From Lolium rigidum (Eukaryota; Streptophyta; Magnoliopsida; Poales; Poaceae): a DNA stretch of 64,000 nucleotides. The notes under the pieces are model-generated. The model did not search any database. It was not told the DNA's origin and saw only the letters and a program-made list of their open reading frames with translations. Positions 34,801-44,897 of this stretch are shown here, piece after piece. Position 1 is the stretch's first letter. The number at the start of each line of letters is the position of its first letter. The DNA is taken from contig NC_061508.1 in assembly GCF_022539505.1 (NCBI RefSeq), forward strand, positions 346,283,484-346,347,483, written 5' to 3'. The position numbers were made by a program, and so were the translations under genes.

Positions 34801-36595
34801 CTAAGTGTGGAAAGGACGTAGCTGTGCTATATTCCAGGGATGATCTGTTTCATCATATATGTCACCCGGATCCTCTCGTTTTCGTTTCCGGTGCCAGTTG
34901 GCAGGTCTGTCTTTTAATTCCCGAAAATCAACAAGGTAGTAAGATCCGTTGTGTAACACTTTGCTGATGACAAAAGGTCCTTCCCATGGAGATTGCAACT
35001 TGTGATCTTTCACCTGGCGAAGGCGGAGGACTAAGTCTCCGAATATGAATGAGCGATTCCGAACTCTACGACTGTGATAGCGTCGGAGCTTCTGCTGATA
35101 AATGGTGGAGCGTTGGTCAGCTAAATTCCGAGCTTCTTCGATCAGGTCCACAGATAGCTGTCGAGCCTCGTCAGCAGTCTCTTCATTGTAGGCGGAAACT
35201 CGCGGTGAATCATGGATGATGTCAGTGGGGAGCACAGCTACGGATCCGTATACCAGGAAGAACAGAGTAAATCCGGTTGACCTGTTAGGGGTAGTTCGCA
35301 AACTCCACAGAACAGAGTCTAGTTCATCAGCCCAAGCTCCGGTTGCGCGTTGCAGCGGTTCTTGAAGGCGAGGTTTGATTCCGGCTAGTATAAGACCATT
35401 GGCTCGTTCGACCTGACCATTGGATTGTGGATGGGCCACAGATGCAAGGTCAAGCTGGATCCCAACTTCGTCGCAATAGTCATTGAGTTCTCCTTGCGCA
35501 AAGTTTGTGCCATTATCTGTGAGTATGCTGTGTGGGATGCCGAATCTCGTTACGAGGCTGCAAACAAATTTTAGTGCCGTAGCACCGTCGGCTTTTCTCA
35601 CTGGCTTTGCCTCGATCCACTTACTGAATTTGTCAATAGCGACCAGGAGGTATTCATGACCACCAGGAGATGATTTCTTTAACTTACCAACCATATCAAG
35701 CCCCCAGACCGCGAACGGCCAGGTGATAGGTATGGTCCTCAGCTCTTGGGCTGGAGCGTTTGGTTGAGTAGAGTAGTACTGGCAACCTCGGCAGGTTTTT
35801 ACTAACTTATCAGCATCTTCTTTAGCTGTGAGCCAGTAGAATCCTAACCGAAAAGCTTTTGCAACGAGGGACCTGGGGGCGGCATGATGCCCGCAATCCC
35901 CTGCGTGGATCTCTCTAAGGATTTCAATGCCATCTTGACTGGAGACGCATTTGAGAAATACCCCGTTTGCACTTTGTTTGTAGAGCTGTCCATCAACAAT
36001 TGTGTAGGATCTAGCTCGCCTGATGATCTGTCGCGCGTGGACCTCGTCCTCCGGCAACTTTCGATTGATGAGGTAATCCAGGAACGGCTGAGTCCAGGCC
36101 GGAATGATTGCCATCACTTCCTTAGCCGGAGAAACTGCCAGATCAGGATTTTCCGGGTTTGCGCCCTTCACTGAGGGTATCCGTAGATGCTCAAGGAAAA
36201 TGCCAGGCGGAATTGGCTTCCTGCCGGATCCGAGCTTGAACAGCATATCTGCCGCTGTGTTATCGTCTCTCCTGACGTACTTGACTTCGTATCTGAGGAA
36301 GCACTTGGCGATCGCGTCAACTTCGTCTCTGTAAGCCGCCATGACGGAGTTTCTGGCGTTCCAGGTTCCGGCTACTTGTTGTGCCACCAGGTCAGAATCT
36401 CCGCAACATATGATGTGCTTGATCCCAATCTCCTTAGCGATGCGTAGACCGTGTAGTAGAGCCTCGTATTCCTCCATATTGTTGGTAGCTTCGAAGTGAA
36501 TCTGCAGAACGTACTGCAGTTCTTCTCCGGTTGGTGACTTCAGGGTAACTCCAGCCCCCAAACCTTGATGTTGCTTGGATCCATCAAAGTGCATG
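34801..36595 (-). pseudogene. RLG-A pol, RNase H and integrase part
   Basis: This 597-residue open frame begins inside RNase H (Asp4 in HFDGSK, Glu41-42 in NNMEEYEAL, Asp66 in GDSDLV). It continues through the integrase zinc finger (His230, His236/237, Cys268, Cys271) and the DDE core: Asp300 in WGLDMVGK, Asp360 in LTDNGTNFA, Glu396 in SNGQVERANG. The C-terminal module (GDLVLRLRQVKDHK ... SPWEGPFVISKVL) is present. All catalytic positions are kept. The upstream pol lies beyond the CACTA element, whose 3-bp duplication ATG is the Met codon at the very start here, so the open frame's Met is not a true start. Confidence 0.9.
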
Positions 36596-36615
36596 CACTA
36601 CAAGGGAAAGGCCTA

Positions 36616-36870
36616 TTGTCGGCGCACCTAAAAGTCACATTGCGGGCGCACCACGAGCCCACCGCTGCGAACGGGCCGGTGATAACTGGCCACTGCCGGC
36701 GCACCAGGCGGTGCGCCGGCGATAGGACATGTACTGCCGGCGCGCCTCTGTAGATTCGCCGGCAAAGGGCAAGTTCCACCGGCGCACCGGCCAGCTGCGC
36801 CGGCAGTAGTGCTTGCAGCACCGGCGCATACCACGTGCGCCGGCAGTAGGGTCTTTTAGGTGCGCCGACA
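36616..36870. repeat. Left subterminal repeats of the CACTA element
   Basis: Multiple copies of a TGCCGGCGCACC/GGTGCGCCGGCA-like word in both orientations. These are expected binding sites of the element's DNA-binding protein. Confidence 0.8.
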
Positions 36871-37169
36871 ATAATATTCGAAAATTCTTTTTCAGCTTTT
36901 CCCAGCATATTAGAATACATATTTGACAGCAGTATATATTTACAACACAGTTCATATTTATACAGACAGAACATGCAATATGAGAAGCACATAGAGAGCC
37001 AAGTCTCATTTCGGTATCAATACACAAATACGCAAGTCTCGTTCCGGAATGTTGATTCATACAACACATGTGCATATGCAACACCGAAGGACGAAGTTTC
37101 ACAAAGTTAGAAGTCTCGGTACATAGTCGTCACAAGTGTCGTCATACACCTCCCAATGTAGCTACTAAC

Positions 37170-37478
37170 CTAAACTACAATCACATAGAACACCAACATG
37201 GTCACGATGACCATCATCACGAAGGCCATGGTCTTCATCCGGTTCCTCCTCATGTCCCTCATCTCTCCCGCTAGATAACGGGCGTATCTTCCTTCCGCCT
37301 CCACCCTAGTGGGGTATCCCTTGTAGCTGTTGCCGCCGAAGCGGTGCACCGTCTCCGACGAGTCCTCCCGATCGTCGTAGACTCCGAGAACCCTCCCCTT
37401 GTACACGACATATGTCGTCGGCATCTCCATGCACAAGACAAATAAAACGTTAGTACCAATGCAATTAACAAGTGCCAA
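37170..37478 (-). CDS. RNase H1 N-terminal (viroplasmin-like) domain protein with C-terminal membrane helix
   Basis: A 102-residue ORF. Residues about 22-68 (TYVVYKGRVLGVYDDREDSS ... FGGNSYKGYPTRVEAEGRY) match the small RNA/DNA-hybrid-binding domain found at the N terminus of RNase H1 and in caulimovirus protein VI (Cauli_VI family). No RNase H catalytic domain follows. Instead it ends with a basic stretch (RDMRRNRMKT) and a hydrophobic helix (MAFVMMVIVTMLVFYVIVV), suggesting a tail-anchored membrane protein. It lies near the element's left end, downstream of the peptidase-like gene, and may be its last exon or a separate gene. The frame is intact. Confidence 0.65.
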   Translation of the reverse strand: MALVNCIGTNVLFVLCMEMPTTYVVYKGRVLGVYDDREDSSETVHRFGGNSYKGYPTRVEAEGRYARYLAGEMRDMRRNRMKTMAFVMMVIVTMLVFYVIVV

Positions 37479-38109
37479 CTCAAATAAGAGACAAGTAATA
37501 TGAACTAAATAGCATGTGCCTCATACTTTGTCGGTCGAAACAAATAGTAACATTCAGGGATGGGGTAAGTGAAGCCAAGTAGGATGCACAATAGATTGAT
37601 ATTTGTGCCATCACACTAGGTTCACTCACCCCACCCCGAGTGTACAAGTGACCAAACATTCTAATCATCGGCCAACGCAATGAACAAGTGCGAACTCAAA
37701 TAAAAGACAAGTACTATGAACTAAATAGCATGTGCCTCATACTTTGTTGGTCGAAATAAATAATAACATACAGGGATGGGGTCAGCGAGGCTAGGTAGGA
37801 TGCACAATAGATTGATATTTGTGGCCATCACACCAAGCCTCACCGGCCCCACCCGGAGTGTACAAGTGACCAAACATTTTAATCATCGGCCAATGCAATT
37901 AAGCAAGTGCGAACTCAAATAAAAGACAAGTAGTACGAATTAAATAGCGTGCCTCATAATTTGTCGGTCGAAACACATATTAACATCCGGGGATGGAGTC
38001 GGTGAGGCTAGGTAGGATGCACAATAGATTGATACTTGTGGCCATCGCACCAAGGCTCACCGGCTCCACCCCCGAGTGTACTAGTGACCGAACATTCTAA
38101 TCATCGGCG
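37477..38109. repeat. Three tandem repeats of about 200-220 bp inside the CACTA element
   Basis: Units begin AACTCAAATAA at 37477, 37693 and 37912 (lengths 216, 219 and 198), with the start of a fourth at 38110. Each contains GGATGCACAATAGATTGATA and GTGACC.AACATT.TAATCAT. Units are roughly 85-90% alike by eye. Confidence 0.8.
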
Positions 38110-38263
38110 AACTCCAAATACGAGGCAAGTAGGGGTCGAGTAAATGCAAATAATTATTAAGGTATCTACGCCATAATCTTGAAATATATAGAAAAGTAAA
38201 TGAAACTATAGACACATGTTCACATGCACATCCATACAACTAAATAAAAGCAACAAGTCGATT

Positions 38264-40246
38264 CTATGGGAATATGTAGCAAGTATTACAATACGGAAGT
38301 TCAAAGACATATCGTTCAAGCTTTAGCAATAGTGTTCCCGTCGTAGGATCAGGTTGTACGCCTAGGGGGAATGGACGGCAGCCCTCAAGCGTGTTGAACG
38401 GCCTCTCATCACGCGACATCTCCAAGCGGAGTTCTATCTCGTCATTAGGTGGTAGACCGTAGCCGTAGAAGAACTCGCCAGACCTTTTGTTGACATCATG
38501 CACGATTACCGTGCAAATGAACTGCTGGATGCGACTCCAGTTCTTTCTAATCTCTCTATCAGGGGCATCCGCCATGTTTACAAACCTCTCTCTGAGACTC
38601 TCTGGCAGCAACATGTCATCTGCGTACTTTATGTACTCCCTGCATCCGAAGGATGGCGTACCACGCGTCCATCCCATTGTCTTGCTTCGATTGCCCGAGG
38701 CGAGGGAAGTTGGTTGTGTGGGTTAAGACCAAGCCTCCTCGGGATTTCCTCTCTACTTTGAGGGGCCTGCCTTGTTGGCGAAGCCGGTGAGAGCATCATT
38801 GAGAAGGGCCCCGATGTTGGTGTAGTCTTTCTTCTTGTCCCTACCCGAGTCGAGATAGGCTGCATGCGAGTGTTGCGGGTGCACGACGATGAGGGTGCAG
38901 TACATGTCTCTGCGGAAAACACACGGATTAACCTTTGGAAATGCAAATGGAGATATAGGATAGAATGGTGATGGGGACTAGCGAGTGATTACTTACTCGG
39001 GGAAGTAAGGGATGAGAATGGCTCCCTTCTTAATGTTCGCCAGCATGAAATCCTCGACCTGCCGTGTGGCAATCGCCCGATCCCCAGCGTTGCAGATGAT
39101 GCTCTCCCGCATATAGAAGGGGTCCATTATCGCGATGGTCGGTGTCCCCTCCTTAACGATCTGGGAAGACAAGCTAAGAGCAACTAGGCGAACCACACTA
39201 AAGTGGAGCATTTGCATGCGATAGATGCTGAAGATGTCATTGAACCGGATGAAGCACAAGTCCGCGGGGTACTTCTCGACGAAGTTCATGCCAGTTGGCA
39301 CCTTCGCCACGAAGAGAGGGTAACTAGGATTTTTTGATTTGAGAAGCCGCTTCTCCAAATACTCGGACTTGGTTATGCACGCTCGCCATATCCCCGGTGA
39401 GTAGGTTGAGGACATGCTCCGGCAGCATCGGTTCACCCAAGTGATGCGAGAGGTCGCCAATTGTTTGGCAACTTGTCAAGGAGTGCCACCTTGTCCTTGT
39501 CTTTGGCCGCCGCCTTGTCTTTGGCGTCCTTCTTGTTTGCCCTCTTCCTCTTCTTGGGTTGTAGTACTGGACCATCTCCCACCGCCGTAACCGTAGCACT
39601 GAGTGTGTTTGGGCTCAACATCTTTTTGACGGCGACGGCGGCGACCTCCTCAGGATTTTCCTCCTCGGCCGTTTCTTGAGAATCGAACAGCTTCTTGGAG
39701 CACCCATATTTTGGGGCCAGCGCATCCTCATGGACAACTTGTGAAGACGTAGGAATATCCCATTGGAAGTCTTCACGTTCGTATTCCTCGGCCTCTGGCG
39801 CCGTTGGCTGTTGTGGTGGGGCGCTGACCACCGGCGCCGGCCGGCTGTTGTGGTGGGGCGCCGACCACCGGCGCGGATGGCTGTTGTGGTGGGGCGCCGA
39901 CCACCGGCGCCGGCCGGCTGTCGTGGAGGGACGCTGACTCGTGGCGCCGCAAGGTGCCTGTCTTTGCTTGCCGTCGACCCCGAGTAGGTGTTGATCCTAA
40001 TTAGGGTCTTCGGCCATAGCGATACCCAACCCTTCGGTGAGGCAAGATTCAACGGGTCTTCGTCATCGGCACCATGCGGTTGATTAGGAGGAAACAAATC
40101 CTCATAGCCCGTAACGCCCGATCCACTTCAACCCGGTAAACGTCATCCTCCATATCTCGTGTGTGCCACTTCTTATCCAGGGGCCGAAGGATGGACCCCT
40201 CACGACGTCTTTGAGTTCGCCGTTTACTCTCATCAGGAAGGTGCAT
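38264..40246 (-). pseudogene. C-terminal part of second CACTA gene with peptidase C48 (Ulp1)-like region
   Basis: Minus-strand pieces read ENPEEVAAVAVKKMLSPNTL and Lys-rich PKKRKRANKKDAKDKAA (39831-39433). Then come LPEHVLNLLTGDMASVHNQV, PADLCFIRFNDIFSIYRMQM and IMDPFYMRESIICN (about 39430-38993). After an intron follow YCTLIVVHPQHSHAAYLDSG (38905-38780) and RIQQFICTVIVHDVNKRSGE to the stop at 38264. The V-V-x-P ... YLDS pattern resembles the His-Asp part of C48 SUMO-protease-like domains often attached to plant CACTA genes. The usual catalytic His and Cys are not evident, so activity is doubtful. A Pro-rich, roughly 45-bp tandem repeat lies at 39808-39935. Frame breaks make the exact exon map uncertain. 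Confidence 0.5.
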
Positions 40247-40282
40247 GGCGTTGAGAGCGCCTGCGAGAACATGTGTATGGCG

Positions 40283-42088
40283 TTAGAGAGAGGGCAAGGA
40301 TGACGAAACTAATATATTAACTTGATGTACACATGGGTTAATTACCGTGAGGGCGTTGAGCTCGGCTAATGTCGACGGGCCGGCACATGCGGCGGCGGGC
40401 GTGCAAGTGACGGAGGGGCTGCTACCCGGCATGGACGGTGAATCCCTAGCACCAGCGACATTGCCGGCGGCCGGAGGAGTCTCCATTATAACATTGTCAT
40501 TGCCGGCGGATGGCGGCGCCATCGAGTTGCTCCCGTCGAAGCTAACCACTTGCATTTTCGGGGGGGGGGCTTGTTTGCCACCCTCATACCACGCGTGTAG
40601 AGCGTTGAAATCTGCTTGGACCGAAGCGGCGACTTCAGCTTTGACTTCAGGTACGAGCGTAGCTTTGAGTTGCGGTACCAAACCAGCTTGGACTTGGGCT
40701 AGGATTGACTCCCTCATTTCCTCCGCCTCCCGCTGCTTCCTCTCCATCGCGCGCATTTTTATCGGCCGCGGACGACAAGCCATAGTGACCATGCTTGTAG
40801 CCTGTACCGGCGCCAGCCACACGGCCTCTATGCGGCCTTCTCGTCGGTGAATGCTCATTAACGATGTTTAGCGCCCGTACGAGAGGCTTGTCCCGAGGCT
40901 ACCCTACCCGTCGACGCCCGGGAGGAGGAGCCTTCGTCACATTGAGAAAGTTTTTGTCTTTCTTCTTCCTGCGGAAGAAACGCGAACCATTTAGAAATGT
41001 TGCTACTATTATATGAACGATACTTGATCTAATTAAACCGGTAAATTGCTTACCAGTTTTTTCTCCAACGCCAGGACCTTCTTGTCGTTCGTGAACCAAA
41101 TTATGTCGGTTACGATCTTCGGGTCCGTGACAAGTTCCCCGGTTAGTTTCTTCTTATGGTACCGGGACCTGATGAATCTTCTTTCAAGCGGGTCCTTGTA
41201 CTTGAGCCAGGGGTTCTCAATGCCGGCATTTACATACGCCTCGTCCTCCTTCGCCCAATAGGGCTCCTTTCCCTCGTACCCACGGCTCCCAAGGTTGTGG
41301 TTGCCGATGTTAAGCTCCCGCATTTCCTTCCCCCACAACTTGCGATTCTTGGTTGCTTGTAGCTCTTCATTGGCCACAAAAGCATCAAAGTCCGCCTGGG
41401 AGACATGCGGAAAGGCGGAGTGGACCTCTTCGAAACCTTTGCCCTCAGCAATCAGCTTCCGCACCATGTACTTGTAGCTGCTGAGGTGTTTGGTGAACTT
41501 CAGGAGGGCTTGTGAGTTCACAATGTTATTGGTTTGATCAGTGGAGGCATAGTCGCCTAGGAACTTGTATCGTGAGTGCAACCTCGCAATGAGCTGGGCT
41601 CGCAGAGGCGCTTTGCTCTCAGCTCGGAGGTCCGTCTCGTTGAGATTGACGACCTCTCGGAGGATACATGCCAGTTGGTTGCCGTACCCCTTGGCAACAT
41701 CCTTAGGCTCCTTCGGCAATCCACTGGCCGGGTCCACCTCTTTGATCGTGTCTCTGCCGGTGCCGACCGTGTTTTGGCGCCTTGCCTTCCGCGGCCTCTT
41801 GGAACCACTTGTCCCGGTGCCACTACTCCCGGCGGCGCCGCTAGGATCGTCGCCGCTTGTCTCGCCGCCACCCCCGGCGGCACCGTTTGCCTCGTCGCCG
41901 CTTGGCGCGTAGGTACTACCCCCGGCGGCGTCGCTTGCCTCGTTGCCGCTTGGCTCTTCGCCACTACCCCCAGCGTCATCCTCCATCTCATGGTCCTCGT
42001 CGCCGCCAACACCAGCGGCCTCGGCATCCTCCTCCGTCCTAAAGAAGTGCCTATTGTAGTGCTCCTCTAATTGTTCTTCAGACGCCAT
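40283..42088 (-). CDS. CACTA accessory/DNA-binding gene (TnpA-like), N-terminal part
   Basis: The start at 42088 gives MASEEQLEEHYNRHFFRTEE, then a Gly/Ser/Asp-rich linker, GSKRPRKARRQNTVGTGRDT and a conserved block RYKFLGDYASTDQTNNIVNS ... HLSSYKYMVRKLIAEGKGFE. Exon 1 ends at 41054 with a clean donor (CTG/GTAAGC on the minus strand). A following exon from an acceptor near 40969 encodes MERKQREAEEMRESILAQVQ and ADFNALHAWYEGGKQAPPPK. In plant CACTA elements the second gene binds the subterminal repeats, here presumably the GCGCCGGC words. It probably joins the peptidase-like part at 38264-40246 as one transcript. Confidence 0.6.
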
Positions 42089-44472
42089 GGTGGCTTGCAC
42101 TAATAGAAGATGAAAAAGAGTTAGAATTCACGGAAAAATTCGGCATGACCTTTGCTAAAAATTGTTCATGCCGAGTGCTAGAATTGCCGGAACGGAAATG
42201 AATCGACATTCCGGCACTCAATAGCAACTCAATCCCTGTAACAGAAATGCAATTCACATATATATATAACAACTTCATTTTCACCGGAGCTCAACCATCA
42301 CCATAATCAGCATGTTCATTTAGCTCAACCATCACCATAACCATAACCATAACAGCAACATGCACAGAAGCAGCATGCATAGCATCAACATTTAAATACC
42401 ACCAGTAGCATTTCCACTATAATAAAAAACCCCAATTCATTTCCAGACAACCATGTACATCATTTTCATTTTGTTTTAAATGAACCAGAGAATGAATTAA
42501 ACCCTAAAGTGTTCATTTCATCATTTTTTATACCAGTAGCTACTGAATTTTTCATGTAAACCATCAGCACAAATCATTTATGAACTAAATAACCATAATC
42601 TAAAGCTCACAAGAATCCATCAAGTAAAATTTGCTAAAATTTATTTACAACCAGTGAGCATGCATGAATATATGTATACAGTTAACATCAAATCTGGCCC
42701 AGATATTTGTACTTCTCAAATTATGTTTACAGTAACCAAAGGAGCCCGAGTAGAATTCTTTCTTTTTTGATCCATTGATCCGGAGAATAAATGCAGTAGC
42801 ATTTTTAAACCGAGAGAACACCGAGTCAAGATGCTAGCATTTTCTGGGCATTTTATAAATGGTATAGTGAACTAAACTCTCGCTTCTTTACCTACTGCTT
42901 ATTTACCTAAACAAATGGAATATTCAAAGCATTTTCAGACACACCATGTCTTGTCATGTGCACCAAACCAGAGAATGAATTCATTTTAGTGCTCTGTCAA
43001 AATTTAGTATTTCATTTTAGCATTTCATTTTCCTTTTTCAAACCAGAGAACAAATTAAAACCTGAGAAATAGCATTCTCTAAGAGAAATAGCATTTTAGG
43101 GTTTTTCAACTAACAAATTCAAACCAGAGAACACATTTTTAGCATTCTCTAACAAATTCCAACCGAGAGAACAAATTTTATCAACTAAACCTACTAATAC
43201 TAGCTACACGCTACTGCTAGAATTTTTCATTTAGTTATTTCTATATCACCAAAACAAGAGAACAATTTTTAGCATTTAACTAAATCAATTAAATGAAACC
43301 TACTGCTAGCATTCAAAATTTTATGTATAACTTATAATGAAAAATTGAAACCTACTGCTAGAATTTGAAACCAATTTGTAGCATTCAAAAATTGAAACCT
43401 ACTGCTAGCTAAACCACCCTATTTGCATTTAACTAAACCAAACAATTGCCAATTTTTTCAAACCAGAGAACCAATTGGTTTAGGGTTGAACAAATTCAAA
43501 CCAGAGAACCCTATTTCCAATTTGAACAAGGAAATTGCAATATGGTTCATTTAAAATTTAAACCAGAGAACTCCACCTAATGAACTAAATACCACCAGTA
43601 GCATTTTACATTGTAATCCTCATAGTGAAGCTCTCTGCCCAGGGTCATTTTTATTTTTATCAATATATAAAACAACAGGAGCCTAGCTAAATGAACTAAA
43701 TTTCAAACCAGATAACAAATTCATTTTCTTTTGTTTTTTCAAACCAGAGAACACTTGTTCTTTTTATGAACTAAATGAACCTAGCTACTGCAACAAAACT
43801 AATTTAGCCTTGCTACTGCAAGTAATTTTTTTTGCATTTTAGCTAAATGAACCAGAGAATCATCAAACATGTCATCAAACATGTCATACTGCAAGTATTT
43901 TCATACTGCAAGAATTCTAGAGTGTTGAGAATGCATGGCAGTGTGTGCAAAAATCGAGTACTGCATGCAAGAACTAAAATTAGGGCATGGTTTTTGAATG
44001 TGACAGTAACAGGAGCATCCAATTCCCCCCATTTCCATATTACTACTGCAAGAATTCGGCTACTGCAAAATTCGGCTACTGCAAGAACTAATGCAGAGAG
44101 GGGAAATCGGGGGAGGGACAGGGGAAGGAAGAGGGGGAGGGGAAGGTGGAGGAGGTCCTGGCGGCGTCGGGGAAGGATGAGGGGAAGGGAGAGGGGATAT
44201 TCTTACCGACGGTGCGACACGGTGGCCAGCGCGTGTGCGACGCCCTCCTCCTCCTCCGCCGCGACGGTGGCGACGGTGGCCGGCGCCTGCTCGATCCTCC
44301 TCTCCGAGGCGACGGTGTGGAGACACCCGCTCCTCCTCCTCTCGGTGGCTCTCCTCCTCTCGGCGGCTCGGGTGCGGCGGTGGCGCAACGACGGCGGTGC
44401 GGTTAGCTAGGGTTGTGAGAGATGTGGTTTGGGGAAGAGATGAGTTTCGGCCAAAACGACTAAGTCATATGA
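42089..44472. other. AT-rich non-coding spacer and GC-rich promoter-like block in the CACTA element
   Basis: 42300-43850 has no coding frame and repeats words such as AAACCAGAGAAC and CCTACTGCTAG many times. 44090-44410 switches abruptly to GC-rich, low-complexity sequence that could be the leader or first exon of the minus-strand gene at 42088. The large AT-rich part may be an intron or intergenic spacer. Confidence 0.45.
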
Positions 44473-44566
44473 CTAGTCTTATTGCCGGCGCACCAGGTTA
44501 TTGGTTCGCCGGGGACAAGGTTGTCCCCGGCGAACCAATAACCTGGTGCGCCGGCAATAAGACTAG
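44473..44566. repeat. Perfect 46-bp-arm palindrome built from the CACTA subterminal motif
   Basis: Arms 44473-44518 and 44521-44566 are exact reverse complements around a GG centre. Each contains GCCGGCGCACC, the motif repeated at the element's ends. It sits between the element's two main genes. Confidence 0.9.
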
Positions 44567-44897
44567 CCTGCTATAGCTGCGCCTTAACCCAATCCACAGA
44601 TAGCTAGGCTCTGGTTATTCTTTTATTTCCTTTTTCTTTTATTTTTCTTTATTTTATGTTTCTTTAATCACATATGTGAGTTATACATACATGACTAATA
44701 TATTTGAATTATAGGAAAACAAAGCAAATATGCATGAGTGTTATTAATTATGCAAAAACAAAAAGATATAGAGTTACATACACACATAATATTGACCAAC
44801 ACAATATTAATTAGTCATACATAAAATATTGGCCATGACCATATGAGTTAATTATGCATTACAAAAGCAATATGAGTTATAGATTGCAAATAAAGTT

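Noticed and set aside
37477..38109. CRISPR-like array
   Set aside because: The repeat is long, only three units, with no spacers, and lies inside a plant DNA transposon.
43847..44410. 187-codon + strand frame in the CACTA spacer
   Set aside because: Low-complexity Arg/Gly translation of a GC-rich block; more likely leader or promoter of the minus-strand gene.
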